Below are positions 26,159 through 34,782 of a DNA stretch of 64,000 nt, piece by piece. Each line of letters starts with the position of its first letter. Positions within the stretch are counted from its first letter, which is position 1. The stretch is from Halobacteriales archaeon YIM A00013 (GTDB lineage Archaea; Halobacteriota; Halobacteria; Halobacteriales; Haloarculaceae). The stretch covers positions 1 through 64,000 of the forward strand of contig JAKCFM010000003.1 of NCBI GenBank assembly GCA_025041195.1. Direction: 5' to 3'. The position numbers and the translations under genes are program-made. Under the pieces are notes generated by a model. It did not search any database. It was not told the origin of the DNA and saw only the letters and a list, made by a program, of their open reading frames with translations.

Positions 26159-26566
26159 ATGACTTCATCCACCCCGATAGATGCAGGGAGTGTCGTAGAC
26201 GAATTCTTCACCGCGTTCGGTGTTGGTGACCTCGATCACGCCTTGTCCCTCGCCCATAAGAATATCGAGATTGTCGCAACTGGGCCTAAGTCTGTCCCCT
26301 GGTACGGCACGTACCACGGACGAGACGGGTTCCAACAATTTCTCGAGCGACTTGGCGGCTACACCGAAACCGAGAAGTTCTCTGTTGACCGGTTGATCAG
26401 TGAGCAGGAGACAGTCTTTGCGGCGGGTCATCTCAAACACCGAATCACTTCGACGGAGAACGTTTTCGAAAGCGACTGGGCACTCAGATGTGCCGTTCGA
26501 GACGGAGCAATCATTGAGTACCAGTTCTTCGAGAACACGGCTGCGGCGGCCGCCGCGTTTGACTGA
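26159..26566 (+). CDS. SnoaL/NTF2-like small-molecule enzyme or binding protein
   Basis: The product is 135 aa from ATG 26159; an upstream in-frame start (26108) lies inside the previous gene. The cone-shaped SnoaL-like fold is indicated by helices VVDEFFTAFGVGDLDHALSL, then a strand with IEIVATGPKSVPWYGTYHGRDGFQQFLERL, then GHLKHRITSTENVFESDWALRCAVRDGAIIEYQFFEN. Members of this family are isomerases, hydrolases or ligand-binding proteins. The substrate cannot be told from the sequence. It follows the HxlR-linked hypothetical gene. Confidence 0.8.
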   Translation: MTSSTPIDAGSVVDEFFTAFGVGDLDHALSLAHKNIEIVATGPKSVPWYGTYHGRDGFQQFLERLGGYTETEKFSVDRLISEQETVFAAGHLKHRITSTENVFESDWALRCAVRDGAIIEYQFFENTAAAAAAFD

Positions 26567-26886
26567 TACCGACAGCGTTTACCACCTCGTTTCTCGCCCC
26601 GTAAAAACAGATGACTTGGAGCCGCTGTAGATCGGCTTGTGCGTTTGGCTCCGATCAGCTGACTTTCATGGGACATTGTATAATGCAACATAACACTCTT
26701 AGTGAGGGCGAACGGCGCCACTTTCGACCGAAGATCGCGCTAGCTGAAGGGGATCATTTCACCGCCCCGGACAACGCAGACCTGTCTGTCCTGGGTGGCT
26801 GGATTTGGCGGTGAAAGGATTTCGAGGATTCACAGGCAATGCAATCTCGGGGACTCGTGATCGCTTCCCCACTACTGAGGAGGAAG
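26567..26886. other. Intergenic stretch without recognised gene
   Basis: These 320 bp lie between converging genes. Short open frames are present on both strands but lack start signals and family features. A TATA-like TTGTATAATG occurs near 26677. Confidence 0.4.
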
Positions 26887-27279
26887 TCAAACGTCCGGCG
26901 TTTCAGTGGTTTTTGTGTCCGTCTCACCGACCCACTTTGCATTCCACTCGTCGATTGCGTCGAACACTGGCTCAAGTGCCGCGCCTTTCTTAGTCAGGCT
27001 GTAGTGAGTCTCGACAGGTGGGCCTTCCACGACACGGCGGTCGACGATCCCATCCTCTTCGAGTGATTCGAGGACTCGCGAGAGTGTGTACGAACTTGCC
27101 CCGGATGCTCGCTTCAGCTCGTTAAATCGGTGGCTGCCATCGAACAGGTTGTACAGAATCCGGATCCGCCACTTGGTCCCGAACTGATCAAGCGACTGGA
27201 CGCCTGCACACGCATTTGGCGTGAGTTCGCGAACCTCTCGGAGATTTTCATCGATATCCTCGTCGGGCTCTGGGACCAT
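26887..27279 (-). CDS. HxlR-family winged-helix regulator
   Basis: The product is 130 aa from ATG 27279; an upstream ATG at 27303 is possible. The HxlR-type wHTH is clear: CAGVQSLDQFGTKWRIRILYNL (~23-44), SHRFNELKRASGASSYTLSRVLESLEEDGIV (~48-78), the wing PVETHYSLTKKG and the dimer helix LEPVFDAIDEWNAKW. It has a single Cys near residue 23, where redox-sensing HxlR members often have one. It stands alone between two intergenic gaps, convergent with the SnoaL-like gene. The target is unknown, perhaps itself. Confidence 0.85.
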   Translation of the reverse strand: MVPEPDEDIDENLREVRELTPNACAGVQSLDQFGTKWRIRILYNLFDGSHRFNELKRASGASSYTLSRVLESLEEDGIVDRRVVEGPPVETHYSLTKKGAALEPVFDAIDEWNAKWVGETDTKTTETPDV

Positions 27280-27485
27280 ACCAGCTATACGGCAGTCCCC
27301 CAATGTAAGCGTTTGTCTTGGATTGTCTTGTGCCTCTCAGAAACTGATGAGCGTACCGGCTGTGCAGGTGATTTGCGTCGTTATAATAGTTGGTAGCGCG
27401 ACTTCTATATGTTGATATGGGCAAACTGGAATGGCTAAATCGAGAAGTAGGGATACGTATCGCTCATGAAGTCATCTCCAGTAGG

Positions 27486-28925
27486 CTATGGTCGTTCTGC
27501 CTCTAGGAACATATCGATTCCGTCGAACAGTCGATCAAGTGTCGTTTTGTCTGTGAATGGGTTCAGGAGAACGACTCGGAGCCACCGTGTGTCCCGATAG
27601 GTCGGTAGCGAGACAAAGATGTCCTGTTTGGAGAGCAGGTGGCGCTGAAGTCGTCCGTTGAGTGCATCTCGCTCGGCCGGTGGACACCAATCGGGCGCGG
27701 CACGGAAACAGACGATATTCATCTCTGGCTGGCTGGCCAGCTCCAGCGCATCCTGGCTAGCGACGCGGTCACGAATCACAGCCGTCAGGCGGTAGCTCTC
27801 GTCGATCAACTGTCCGAGTCCCTCGCGGCCGAGGTGCTGAAAGGTGAGCCAAAGTTTCAGGACCTCCGCCCGCCGGGTCCCTTGGATGCTCAGTTCACCG
27901 AGGTTCGGAATCGCGTCGTCGCCGCGCATATACGGCGCCCCAATCCGGAAGTCCTCCTGCAAGATGTCCAAATCAGCGAACAAAGCCATCGCGCACGTCT
28001 TCGCGACGTAACACCACTTCTGGGGGTTGAACGTCACAGAGTCGGCCCCTTCGATGCCATCCAGCCGGTCCCGTTCGGGTTCTGAGAAGACGAGCGCCCC
28101 GCCGTAGGCCGCGTCGACGTGGAACCACAGGTCATGTTCATCGACGACATCACGAACCGCCGGGAGCGGATCGATGTTCCCGGTCGTGGTTGTGCCAGCG
28201 GTCGCGACGACACAGAAGGGCATGCGACCATCTCGTTCGGCCTGTTCGACCGCTTGGCTCAGCGCACTCGGCTGCATTCGAGAGTTCGCGTCCGTTTCGA
28301 CGGCGACGACTGCGTCGGTCCCGAGTCCCAACAGCATCGCAGCTTTCTGTAGGGAGGTGTGGGCTACGTCAGACGCGAACAGCACCGGCTCACCCTCCAG
28401 TCCGGCGAGCCCGCTGTCGTGAACATCGAATACCTGGTTCCGAGCGACCGAGAGAGCATGTAGGTTCGCAAGTGACCCCCCGCTGGCGAGGACTCCGCCG
28501 GCGTTGGGGCCGAGGCCGAACTCGCTGGCGATGGTCTCAGTTAACTGGACCTCAAGCTCCGAGAAGATTGGGGACATCTCCACGCTCAACATATTGTTGT
28601 TGACCGCCGATGCAACGAGGTCACCCAGTACCGACACCGTCGTCGGCATCGTATCCATATGACCGATATATCCCGGATGAGCGGGGTTCATCGATCCAGC
28701 AACAATCGTCTCAAGGTCGTTGAGAAGATCGGTCTCGGACCGAGGTGATTCTGGAATTGTCCCCGTAGGGACGGTCGATCCGTTAGGTAACGGTGAGCGG
28801 TCGTTGGCCGCTTCGAGTTGCCCAAGGAGCTGATCGAGCACGTCTTCGGTGAGATCCTGGATGGCTTCGGCGTTAGCCCCTCTCGGATCGATGAATCCCG
28901 TTTCGGGCGAGTTAGAACGATTCAT
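27486..28925 (-). CDS. PLP-dependent group II decarboxylase
   Basis: The product is 479 aa, the normal length for glutamate, tyrosine or diaminobutyrate decarboxylase relatives. The fold-type I PLP site is visible: ASGGSLANLHAL (~132-143, phosphate cradle), VVATAGTTTTGNIDPLP (~237-253), FHVDAAYGG (~267-275, pyridine-ring Asp) and NPQKW (~301-305, Schiff-base Lys). It would decarboxylate an amino acid to an amine. The substrate cannot be fixed from motifs; haloarchaeal homologues include aspartate decarboxylases (beta-alanine for CoA) and diaminobutyrate-type enzymes. It is monocistronic. Confidence 0.88.
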   Translation of the reverse strand: MNRSNSPETGFIDPRGANAEAIQDLTEDVLDQLLGQLEAANDRSPLPNGSTVPTGTIPESPRSETDLLNDLETIVAGSMNPAHPGYIGHMDTMPTTVSVLGDLVASAVNNNMLSVEMSPIFSELEVQLTETIASEFGLGPNAGGVLASGGSLANLHALSVARNQVFDVHDSGLAGLEGEPVLFASDVAHTSLQKAAMLLGLGTDAVVAVETDANSRMQPSALSQAVEQAERDGRMPFCVVATAGTTTTGNIDPLPAVRDVVDEHDLWFHVDAAYGGALVFSEPERDRLDGIEGADSVTFNPQKWCYVAKTCAMALFADLDILQEDFRIGAPYMRGDDAIPNLGELSIQGTRRAEVLKLWLTFQHLGREGLGQLIDESYRLTAVIRDRVASQDALELASQPEMNIVCFRAAPDWCPPAERDALNGRLQRHLLSKQDIFVSLPTYRDTRWLRVVLLNPFTDKTTLDRLFDGIDMFLEAERP

Positions 28926-28994
28926 ACGGACTGCTTCTCACTCCAGTGACTTCTAATATAGGGACTAGTTGTGACGATGTCACTTACTTTCTGT

Positions 28995-29933
28995 TCATTT
29001 GCGACCGTGAGGGATCGTTAAATCGATATTCGGTCCGACTGGGACGAATTCAGTCGGGTTGATGTCCGTGTGACTCTGGTAGTAGTGCTTCTTGATGTGG
29101 TCGAGATTAACCGTTTCTGAGACGCCGTCATGTTGGTAAATGTCGCGCGTGTATCCCCAGAGATTGGGATAGTCGACGAGACGCCGAACGTTACATTTGA
29201 AGTGCGTGTAGTACACGGGGTCGAACCGGACGAGCGCGGGGAATAGTCGAAGGTCCGCGATGGTGAGCGACTCGCCTACGAGAAATCGCTGGTCGTTGAG
29301 GTCCTCCTCCCAGTAGTCGAGGGCGTCAAACATCGTCTCGACCGCTTGCTCGTAGGTGTCCTGCGAGTCCGCGAAGCCGGCGGTGTACGCCCCCTGAAGG
29401 ATCGGTTCGTATATTTTCTCGACGACCATGTCGATTTGGTCGCGCTTCCCTGCTGGATACAGGTCATACTCATCGCTCTGGTCGGCGAAGCCCGTCGCGA
29501 GCATCTCCATGATCTCGATGGATTCGTTGTTGACTATAGTCTCTGTCTCGCGGTCCCAGAGAACTGGCGTCGTAACGTGCCCCGTGTACTCTGGGTCGGC
29601 TGCCGTGTACACTTCGTGGAGGTAGTCCGAGCCATGGATGGAATCCGTCGTACAGCCGGGTTTGTCAGGGGTGAACTGCCAGCCTCCCTCGCCGCGGTAC
29701 GGGTCGACGATGTCCATCGAGATGACGTCCTCGAGTTCCAATAGGTTCCGCACCAAGGCAGCGCCGTGGGCCCATGGACAGGCCCGAGCGATGTATAGGT
29801 GATAGTTCCCCAATTCCGGAGGATATTGTGAGTCAGGAGAAATACGCTCTCGGAACCCGTCGTCACTCCGATCCTGGTCGTTTTCAGTCAATTCGTCAGA
29901 TGTCTTCCAGTGGCCGTCAATGAGGCGTCCCAT
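28995..29933 (-). CDS. Glutathionyl-hydroquinone reductase-like S-transferase
   Basis: The product is 312 aa from ATG 29933 (MGRLIDGHW); the ORF extends 62 codons upstream with non-family residues. The thioredoxin-like N-domain has the catalytic RACPWAHGA (Cys ~50), the defining motif of Xi-class/YqjG/ECM4 enzymes that reduce glutathionyl-hydroquinones, then NNESIEIMEML and an all-helical C-domain with the family segments LTIADLRLFPALVRFDPVYYTHFKCN. Haloarchaea use gamma-glutamylcysteine in place of glutathione, so that is the likely thiol. A VOC enzyme gene lies 37 bp upstream on the same strand, suggesting a small detoxification or redox operon. Confidence 0.9.
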   Translation of the reverse strand: MGRLIDGHWKTSDELTENDQDRSDDGFRERISPDSQYPPELGNYHLYIARACPWAHGAALVRNLLELEDVISMDIVDPYRGEGGWQFTPDKPGCTTDSIHGSDYLHEVYTAADPEYTGHVTTPVLWDRETETIVNNESIEIMEMLATGFADQSDEYDLYPAGKRDQIDMVVEKIYEPILQGAYTAGFADSQDTYEQAVETMFDALDYWEEDLNDQRFLVGESLTIADLRLFPALVRFDPVYYTHFKCNVRRLVDYPNLWGYTRDIYQHDGVSETVNLDHIKKHYYQSHTDINPTEFVPVGPNIDLTIPHGRK

Positions 29934-29970
29934 GTGTGCTGAACTGTGTACTGTGGTGGGTGTGAGTCGA

Positions 29971-30375
29971 CTACGCTGTCTCTGATACGGGTTCTTTGAG
30001 CTCAATGAGATAGCCGAACGGATCTCGAACGTAGATCGCCGGGGCTTCACCGGTTGCCCCGTCAGGCGTGCCTTCTCGCTCGATAATAACGCCGGCGTCC
30101 TCGAGCTCTTGCTTGACATCTTCGATGTCCTCGTTCAGAATGATTGCGAGGTGGTCGAAATTCTCTCGCTCGGGGTGGACAAACTCCTCGGTCGGTCTCA
30201 CGTGGATGATTGTGTCTGGTGCGAGCCGAAAGTGGAAAATCGGTGTGTCGCCCCCCTCGTAGTCCTCGAATCCTTCGAGTGGGAATCCGAGATGACCCTG
30301 GTAGAATTCGATTGCGTGCTCGATCTCGTCCTCCGGAATCCGGAGGTGAACATGGTCGATACGTCGTGCGTCCAT
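29971..30375 (-). CDS. VOC-family (glyoxalase/dioxygenase-like) protein
   Basis: The product is 134 aa with two beta-alpha-beta-beta-beta units. Candidate metal ligands follow the family pattern: His in IDHVHLRI (~8), His in FDHLAIIL (~75) and Glu in GYLIELKEP (~125). YVRDPFGY is the typical second-half turn. Members include glyoxalase I, ring-cleaving dioxygenases and fosfomycin-type thiol transferases. It lies in one orientation with the S-transferase gene downstream, which favours a thiol-dependent detoxification role. The exact reaction is unknown. Confidence 0.85.
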   Translation of the reverse strand: MDARRIDHVHLRIPEDEIEHAIEFYQGHLGFPLEGFEDYEGGDTPIFHFRLAPDTIIHVRPTEEFVHPERENFDHLAIILNEDIEDVKQELEDAGVIIEREGTPDGATGEAPAIYVRDPFGYLIELKEPVSETA

Positions 30376-30582
30376 TGCTCTGGATTGATATTGAACCGTC
30401 TGTCGAATATAGCTCAGGCAATCTGTGTCTGATCAGGTCACACGAAGCTAACCACCCACTATCGACGAGAAGCGAATCGGCTGTCGACCCGAAATATCAA
30501 GAATAATATTCCCGACGTATCAGTATCTTCTAGTTCATTCATCAACGAGCTCACTCACCTTGGAGAGGACAGCGCGCAGCGG

Positions 30583-31509
30583 TTATTCCACCATCCTGGT
30601 CAGCGTATCGTGGTGGGATCGAATGGTCGCAGTTGAGACATTAGCTACTATGGCTGCGTCTGCTTGAGTTAGCCATTGATCCTCTTCGCAACTGGCCTTG
30701 TAGAGGCAGGCGGCCGCGAACCCGGCTGGATGGAATCCCGTCGTCACGCCGAACTCTTCAGCCTGCTCCGAGAGCGCTTGGGCCCGCTGTCGGATTTCAT
30801 CCGGACACTCGAGGTCTGAGGCGAGCCGTGGCACGAACATACTGGGGGAGATGGGCTCGGCAGGGAGACCCAACTCTTCGTTCAGCGTCTTGTACCCGTT
30901 TGCAACTCGTGACTCCGAAACCAGGGCCATTTCGCTGACCTCGCCCAGCAACCGCGAGAGGCCGTTGCACCTGCAGGTTCCGTATACGCTAGCCGCGGCA
31001 ATTGCCTCAATGGATCTACCATGAAGCAGATCCTCGTTCTGAGCACTCCGGAAGAGCTGACACGCTTGATCGCGCATAGAGTTGGAGAGCTCGAGGGCAC
31101 TTGCAAGCCGGCGAACCTCGCCCAATCCGTGTGCGAGATTCCGTTCCGCTTTCGACCGCCAGCGACCACGCGTCTGTTCACGGCGTATCCGAGCGAGTTG
31201 TCGTCGCTTCTTCCCAGAGAGTTTGTTCCCCTTCGCGTCGGTTCCGCGACCGATTTCCGTCGACAAGCCTCGATCGTGGCGAGCAGCAGTGAGTGGAGCG
31301 CCTGTTCGCTCGCGCTCTTCATCGTCATATGCTCGCCATTCCGGCCCGTGATCGATACGTTGTTCGTCGATGACCAGACCACAGTCCTCACAGACTGTTT
31401 CGACTGCGTTTGTAGTGACCCATCCGGCGCACTCGGGACATTGGTTTGTATTCGTCTCCGTACGGACCTCCTCGTCGAAACCGTTCTCGTAGATGCTTCT
31501 AATTGCCAT
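30583..31509 (-). CDS. tfb: Transcription initiation factor IIB (TFB), second copy
   Basis: The product is 308 aa from ATG 31509 (MAIRSIYE, a usual haloarchaeal TFB start; an upstream ATG at 31533 is possible). The zinc ribbon is CPEC (~24-27) and CEDC (~41-44). The B-reader has HDRGLSTEIG, and two cyclin repeats follow, the first with GRSIEAIAAASVY. It is homologous to the TFB at 2297-3220, but the zinc ribbon and linker differ enough to be distinct paralogues. It is monocistronic. It may set promoter choice for genes of this accessory region, though the sequence does not show which. Confidence 0.93.
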   Translation of the reverse strand: MAIRSIYENGFDEEVRTETNTNQCPECAGWVTTNAVETVCEDCGLVIDEQRIDHGPEWRAYDDEERERTGAPLTAARHDRGLSTEIGRGTDAKGNKLSGKKRRQLARIRREQTRGRWRSKAERNLAHGLGEVRRLASALELSNSMRDQACQLFRSAQNEDLLHGRSIEAIAAASVYGTCRCNGLSRLLGEVSEMALVSESRVANGYKTLNEELGLPAEPISPSMFVPRLASDLECPDEIRQRAQALSEQAEEFGVTTGFHPAGFAAACLYKASCEEDQWLTQADAAIVANVSTATIRSHHDTLTRMVE

Positions 31510-31689
31510 TGAATTCAACTCTGTCTGGGACACCTCCTTCTGAGAGTCCCACCCGTCAGGACAATAACAAACTACAAGCGGTGGTTGATACGGAATCTTA
31601 GAACTGATCGCCGACGTGGAGGGCGACAGCAGCGAGCGGGGCGGGTCGATACGTACACACCTGTCTAGCCGGCTGTATGGATCAGCGAG

Positions 31690-32850
31690 TTAGGCCATTG
31701 CATCTTGGAACCGTTCTCGAAGTTCGTCCTCACGCTCTTCGAATTGCTCTACCTTTTCCTGCAGGTTATCACTGATTCGTTCGATGCTCGCGAGCGCCCG
31801 TTCGCCATCGATCGTCATCTGCGACCCATCGTCGTTATTGGCTTCCAACTGTTTCTCGTACGCCTGCTCGACGCACTTGATGGTGCCTTCCGGATTGAAC
31901 AGAATGTCGTTAGCGATACGGACGTACTGATCGAGGAATGCACCCTCTCTTCCCTGGAAGAAGTGAGTGAGCGCGTACGTCGCACCGGAATGCAACGTCC
32001 ACATATCGATCTCGAATGGTGACATCGAATTTGCTTCTGCATCGCTTGCAGCACGCTCGGCCAGATAGTCAGGAAAGCCCAGCAGCGTGTAGAACTCCGT
32101 CACTGTGAATGGAAGCTCAAAGAAGTCAAGGTCGATGTCTTGTGCGTCCCGGATGAACTTGAAGAGGTCGGAGGCGATGAGTTCAATCTGTGCAAGGATT
32201 TTCTCCCACCATGTCCGGAAGTTTCGCACGTCGCCAACGTGCTTGATGACTTCCTTGTCAGTGAGCGAGCGCATCGAGTTCGAACAGTAGCCGTCCTGGG
32301 CAAATCCTTCCACATAGACAGCATGCTCGCCGAAGAAGTCGTACCCAGACGTGACGCCCATCGTGATTGGTTCTGACCGATCGGGGAGGCGCACTTCGAG
32401 GCCGTCGAACATAATGTCCATATGGACCTCACCTCCGCCCCGATAGCGCCGGATCTCTCCGAACATCACGTCACCTACCGGTGTTCCATCGATGATGTTC
32501 CCCCGGAGGACCTCCTCTAGCGGATTATAGATATCGATCGGGTTGATGATCGAGTAGGAATCAGTAGGAATGTGGAAGAGCGGATCTATTTCAGCCTCCT
32601 CTTCGGTCGTCTGTTCACGAGCTCGCCTCGGCTCAACGAGTGCGTTGAAGCGTTCCGTTTCAACCCATTCGTCGGTGAAGGGGTTTTGGTACGCTACGGT
32701 AGTTTCAACGGCTTGGGGAAGATCTCGGATTGCCTCTACGAATGTCACGGTGTCAGCTCCTCCGCTACGCTGTTGATACCACTCAGGTAATTCTGTGTTG
32801 GTACGTCCATTGATGCCATTGAAGATGGTTCTGGACTCTGGATCTTTCAT
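31690..32850 (-). CDS. DUF932-like protein
   Basis: The product is 386 aa from ATG 32850, which has a Shine-Dalgarno (GAGGTGA) 5 bp upstream; a GTG at 32859 is in frame but would bury that site. The order of segments follows the DUF932 pattern of plasmid and phage proteins: YSIINPIDIYNPLEEVL (~95-112), RGGGEVHMDIMFDGLEV (~133-149), TSGYDFFGEHAVYVEGF (~165-181) and CSNSMRS (~186-192). The C-terminal 60 residues are a charged coiled coil. The function of the family is unknown. The start lies only ~22 bp from the duplicated block that precedes CRISPR array 2. Confidence 0.65.
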   Translation of the reverse strand: MKDPESRTIFNGINGRTNTELPEWYQQRSGGADTVTFVEAIRDLPQAVETTVAYQNPFTDEWVETERFNALVEPRRAREQTTEEEAEIDPLFHIPTDSYSIINPIDIYNPLEEVLRGNIIDGTPVGDVMFGEIRRYRGGGEVHMDIMFDGLEVRLPDRSEPITMGVTSGYDFFGEHAVYVEGFAQDGYCSNSMRSLTDKEVIKHVGDVRNFRTWWEKILAQIELIASDLFKFIRDAQDIDLDFFELPFTVTEFYTLLGFPDYLAERAASDAEANSMSPFEIDMWTLHSGATYALTHFFQGREGAFLDQYVRIANDILFNPEGTIKCVEQAYEKQLEANNDDGSQMTIDGERALASIERISDNLQEKVEQFEEREDELRERFQDAMA

Positions 32851-32871
32851 CTTAGTCACCTCGAAGCAGGA

Positions 32872-33322
32872 ACGCTCGTCGACTTGCGATTGCCTCGTCT
32901 CGCGCCCTGCACTCCTTTCCCAGGTGCAAAAATAACACTACGAAAACGTGTCTTACCAACGAATCGCGTAGTTGAGTAAGATTGGATTGGTAAGATCATC
33001 ACGATATCTCTTCTTCTACTATTCATCACCGAAAAACAGGCGCTAAGACCCCTTCCTCAAGAAACGAGCGTGTAGGGGAGAGTAGTCCACGGTACGGATG
33101 AACTTTTGGATGGGTTCACATCAAACTCAATATCAAGCTAAATGGATAGAACGATCCGATTCGGTCTCCACTGTCATCAACAGTTCTAACGGCCATGGGA
33201 GATCGAATGAACACCAATCTCGATACCATCGACCCCCTTAACTGAGTAGGCTACTGAGGGTCGATGGAAAATCATGGTGCAATCACAGTGATTTAGTGCT
33301 TATAGCCAGTGAATTCGCATGG
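32872..33322 (+). repeat. Duplicated ~450-bp block A (leader flank of array 2)
   Basis: This region is nearly identical to 48033-48498. Both begin CGCTCGTCGACTTGCG and run up to the first CRISPR repeat. The block contains a fused pair of TnpB-element ends (from about 33044, CTAAGACCCCTTCCTCAAG followed by GAGAGTAG) with no gene between them, then ~130 bp of leader. No ORF is supported. The two copies differ by scattered substitutions and short indels, mainly near 33085 and 33190. Confidence 0.9.
33190..33322 (+). promoter_or_regulatory. Leader of CRISPR array 2
   Basis: The last ~100 bp match the leaders of arrays 1 and 3. An inverted repeat with arms CCATCGACCC (33226-33235) and GGGTCGATGG (33258-33267) is conserved in all three. 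The sequence GATTTAGTGCTTATAGCC ends just before the first repeat. Confidence 0.85.
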
Positions 33323-34156
33323 GTTTCAGACGTACCAAGATGGTATTGAAGCGCCGTGGCGTCTCGACGCCAAAGAGCGACCCGTCGCGGGTTTCAGACG
33401 TACCAAGATGGTATTGAAGCGGCCTCACGGCCCTGTATCGGCGCAATAACCAAGACGTTTCAGACGTACCAAGATGGTATTGAAGCTCTTGACAGTAGCT
33501 TCCTCATAGATTACCTCAATGGTTTCAGACGTACCAAGATGGTATTGAAGCCACATTGTCGTCCCAACCCAAACAGTCGCTCGAGTGGTTTCAGACGTAC
33601 CAAGATGGTATTGAAGCGGCGTGCACGGCGAGGAACCGCTCCCGTGCCGTCATAGTTTCAGACGTACCAAGATGGTATTGAAGCTAGTGGCTCCACAGTC
33701 GAGTTCCTCTGCGATCGCATCGTTTCAGACGTACCAAGATGGTATTGAAGCCTCCAGGAGCGTGTTGAGGTCCTCGAACGGAAACTCGAGTTTCAGACGT
33801 ACCAAGATGGTATTGAAGCGCGATTGAACGGGCCACCGTGTCCACACTCAGGGCACGTTTCAGACGTACCAAGATGGTATTGAAGCTCGAATGAAATCTT
33901 CGTCATCGTCGTCTTTGCCCAACAGTTTCAGACGTACCAAGATGGTATTGAAGCCCCGTTCGACACCGAACCTCTCACGACTCGGTTTATCGTTTCAGAC
34001 GTACCAAGATGGTATTGAAGCTCGAATGAAATCTTCGTCATCGTCGTCTTTGCCCAACAGTTTCAGACGTACCAAGATGGTATTGAAGCCCCGTTCGACA
34101 CCGAACCTCTCACGACTCGGTTTATCGTTTCAGACGTACCAAGATGGTATTGAAGC
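33323..34156 (+). CRISPR. CRISPR array 2 (13 repeats, 12 spacers, 10 distinct)
   Basis: Perfect 30-bp repeats begin at 33323, 33391, 33457, 33522, 33588, 33655, 33722, 33790, 33857, 33925, 33992, 34060 and 34127. The unit starts GTTTCAGACGTACC and ends GGTATTGAAGC. Spacers are 35-38 bp. Spacers 9 and 10 are repeated exactly as 11 and 12. All repeats, even the last, are perfect, so there is no degenerate trailer repeat. The leader is on the left and the array is transcribed rightward. The repeat differs from array 1 at three positions but is the same as in array 3. Confidence 0.98.
33887..34156 (+). repeat. Tandem duplication of two spacer-repeat units inside array 2
   Basis: The 135-bp unit 33887-34021 (spacer 9, repeat, spacer 10, repeat) is repeated identically at 34022-34156. 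The copy sits at the leader-distal, oldest end, so it arose by unequal recombination between repeats and not by new acquisition. Confidence 0.97.
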
Positions 34157-34230
34157 AATTAGTACGTGAAGCACTCGATCGCATGGACGACGATACCACC
34201 GCCGCGATACGCGAGGCAGATTTGCAATGA
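34157..34230 (+). pseudogene. 3' fragment of a gene truncated by CRISPR array 2
   Basis: Directly after the last repeat the frame reads LVREALDRMDDDTTAAIREAD and stops at 34228. This is the acidic tail of a protein whose 5' part is missing, presumably cut off when the array or its flank moved in. The stop overlaps the start of the next small gene (ATGA), as in compact virus or plasmid operons. Confidence 0.5.
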
Positions 34231-34451
34231 CTACGAAGCGTGACATTGAGCGTCGCCTTGGCAATCTCGAAGCGCCGAAGGAGTTCATGATGTTCGATCT
34301 CAAACGGTGTGCGGTCGAACACGGTAATTTGTAGCCCGATCATGGTCCCGAGATCTGTAACGAGGAGGAGAGAATCGTTCGCTTAAACGGTGAAATGTAC
34401 CGGATCGCGGAGGAGGCGTACCGGAGATTCGCTTCAATTCCGTCGTTCTGA
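34227..34451 (+). pseudogene. Small virus- or plasmid-like gene with in-frame stop
   Basis: The frame starts MTTKRDIERRLGNLEAP at 34227, meets TAG at 34332, then continues in the same frame (ICNEEERIVRLNGEMYRIAEEA) to a stop at 34449. Intact, it would encode ~73 aa. Coupled small genes of this kind are typical of haloviruses and plasmids. The family is not recognised. Confidence 0.5.
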
Positions 34452-34782
34452 GAACCCGTCACTACGACGTTGGTCGATTCAATGGAACCATGGAAACAGA
34501 TAGCTACGCTTGCTACAGATTTCAACGCCGCGGAAAATGTCGCTGAATCTGGCTATATTTTTTCTCTTGAGTGACTACTGAATAGTTTTTCTTTTCATCG
34601 TACTGGTCGTGATCTTTTTACTCGGTTATGTCATCTCCACCTGATGTGGGTGTAGTTACATCCTCACAATACTTAAATAGAAATGCAGAGATGGTTGGTC
34701 AATGAGAAAGAAGAAGCCAGATGAGCATGTCTTAGAGCGTGAAGCTGGCAGCAGGTTAACTTATATCTATAATATTAAATAT
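34452..34782. other. AT-rich intergenic stretch
   Basis: There is no supported gene in these 331 bp. A short frame ending near 34573 reads DFNAAENVA, faintly like the end of a transposase of the TnpB type. A TATA-like TACTTAAATA (34670-34679) precedes a 44-codon frame at 34702 that runs into the convergent permease gene. Neither is called. Confidence 0.35.

Noticed and set aside
30882-31391. 169-codon frame inside the second TFB on the same strand
   Set aside because: It is out of frame with a complete TFB and has no start signal or family features.
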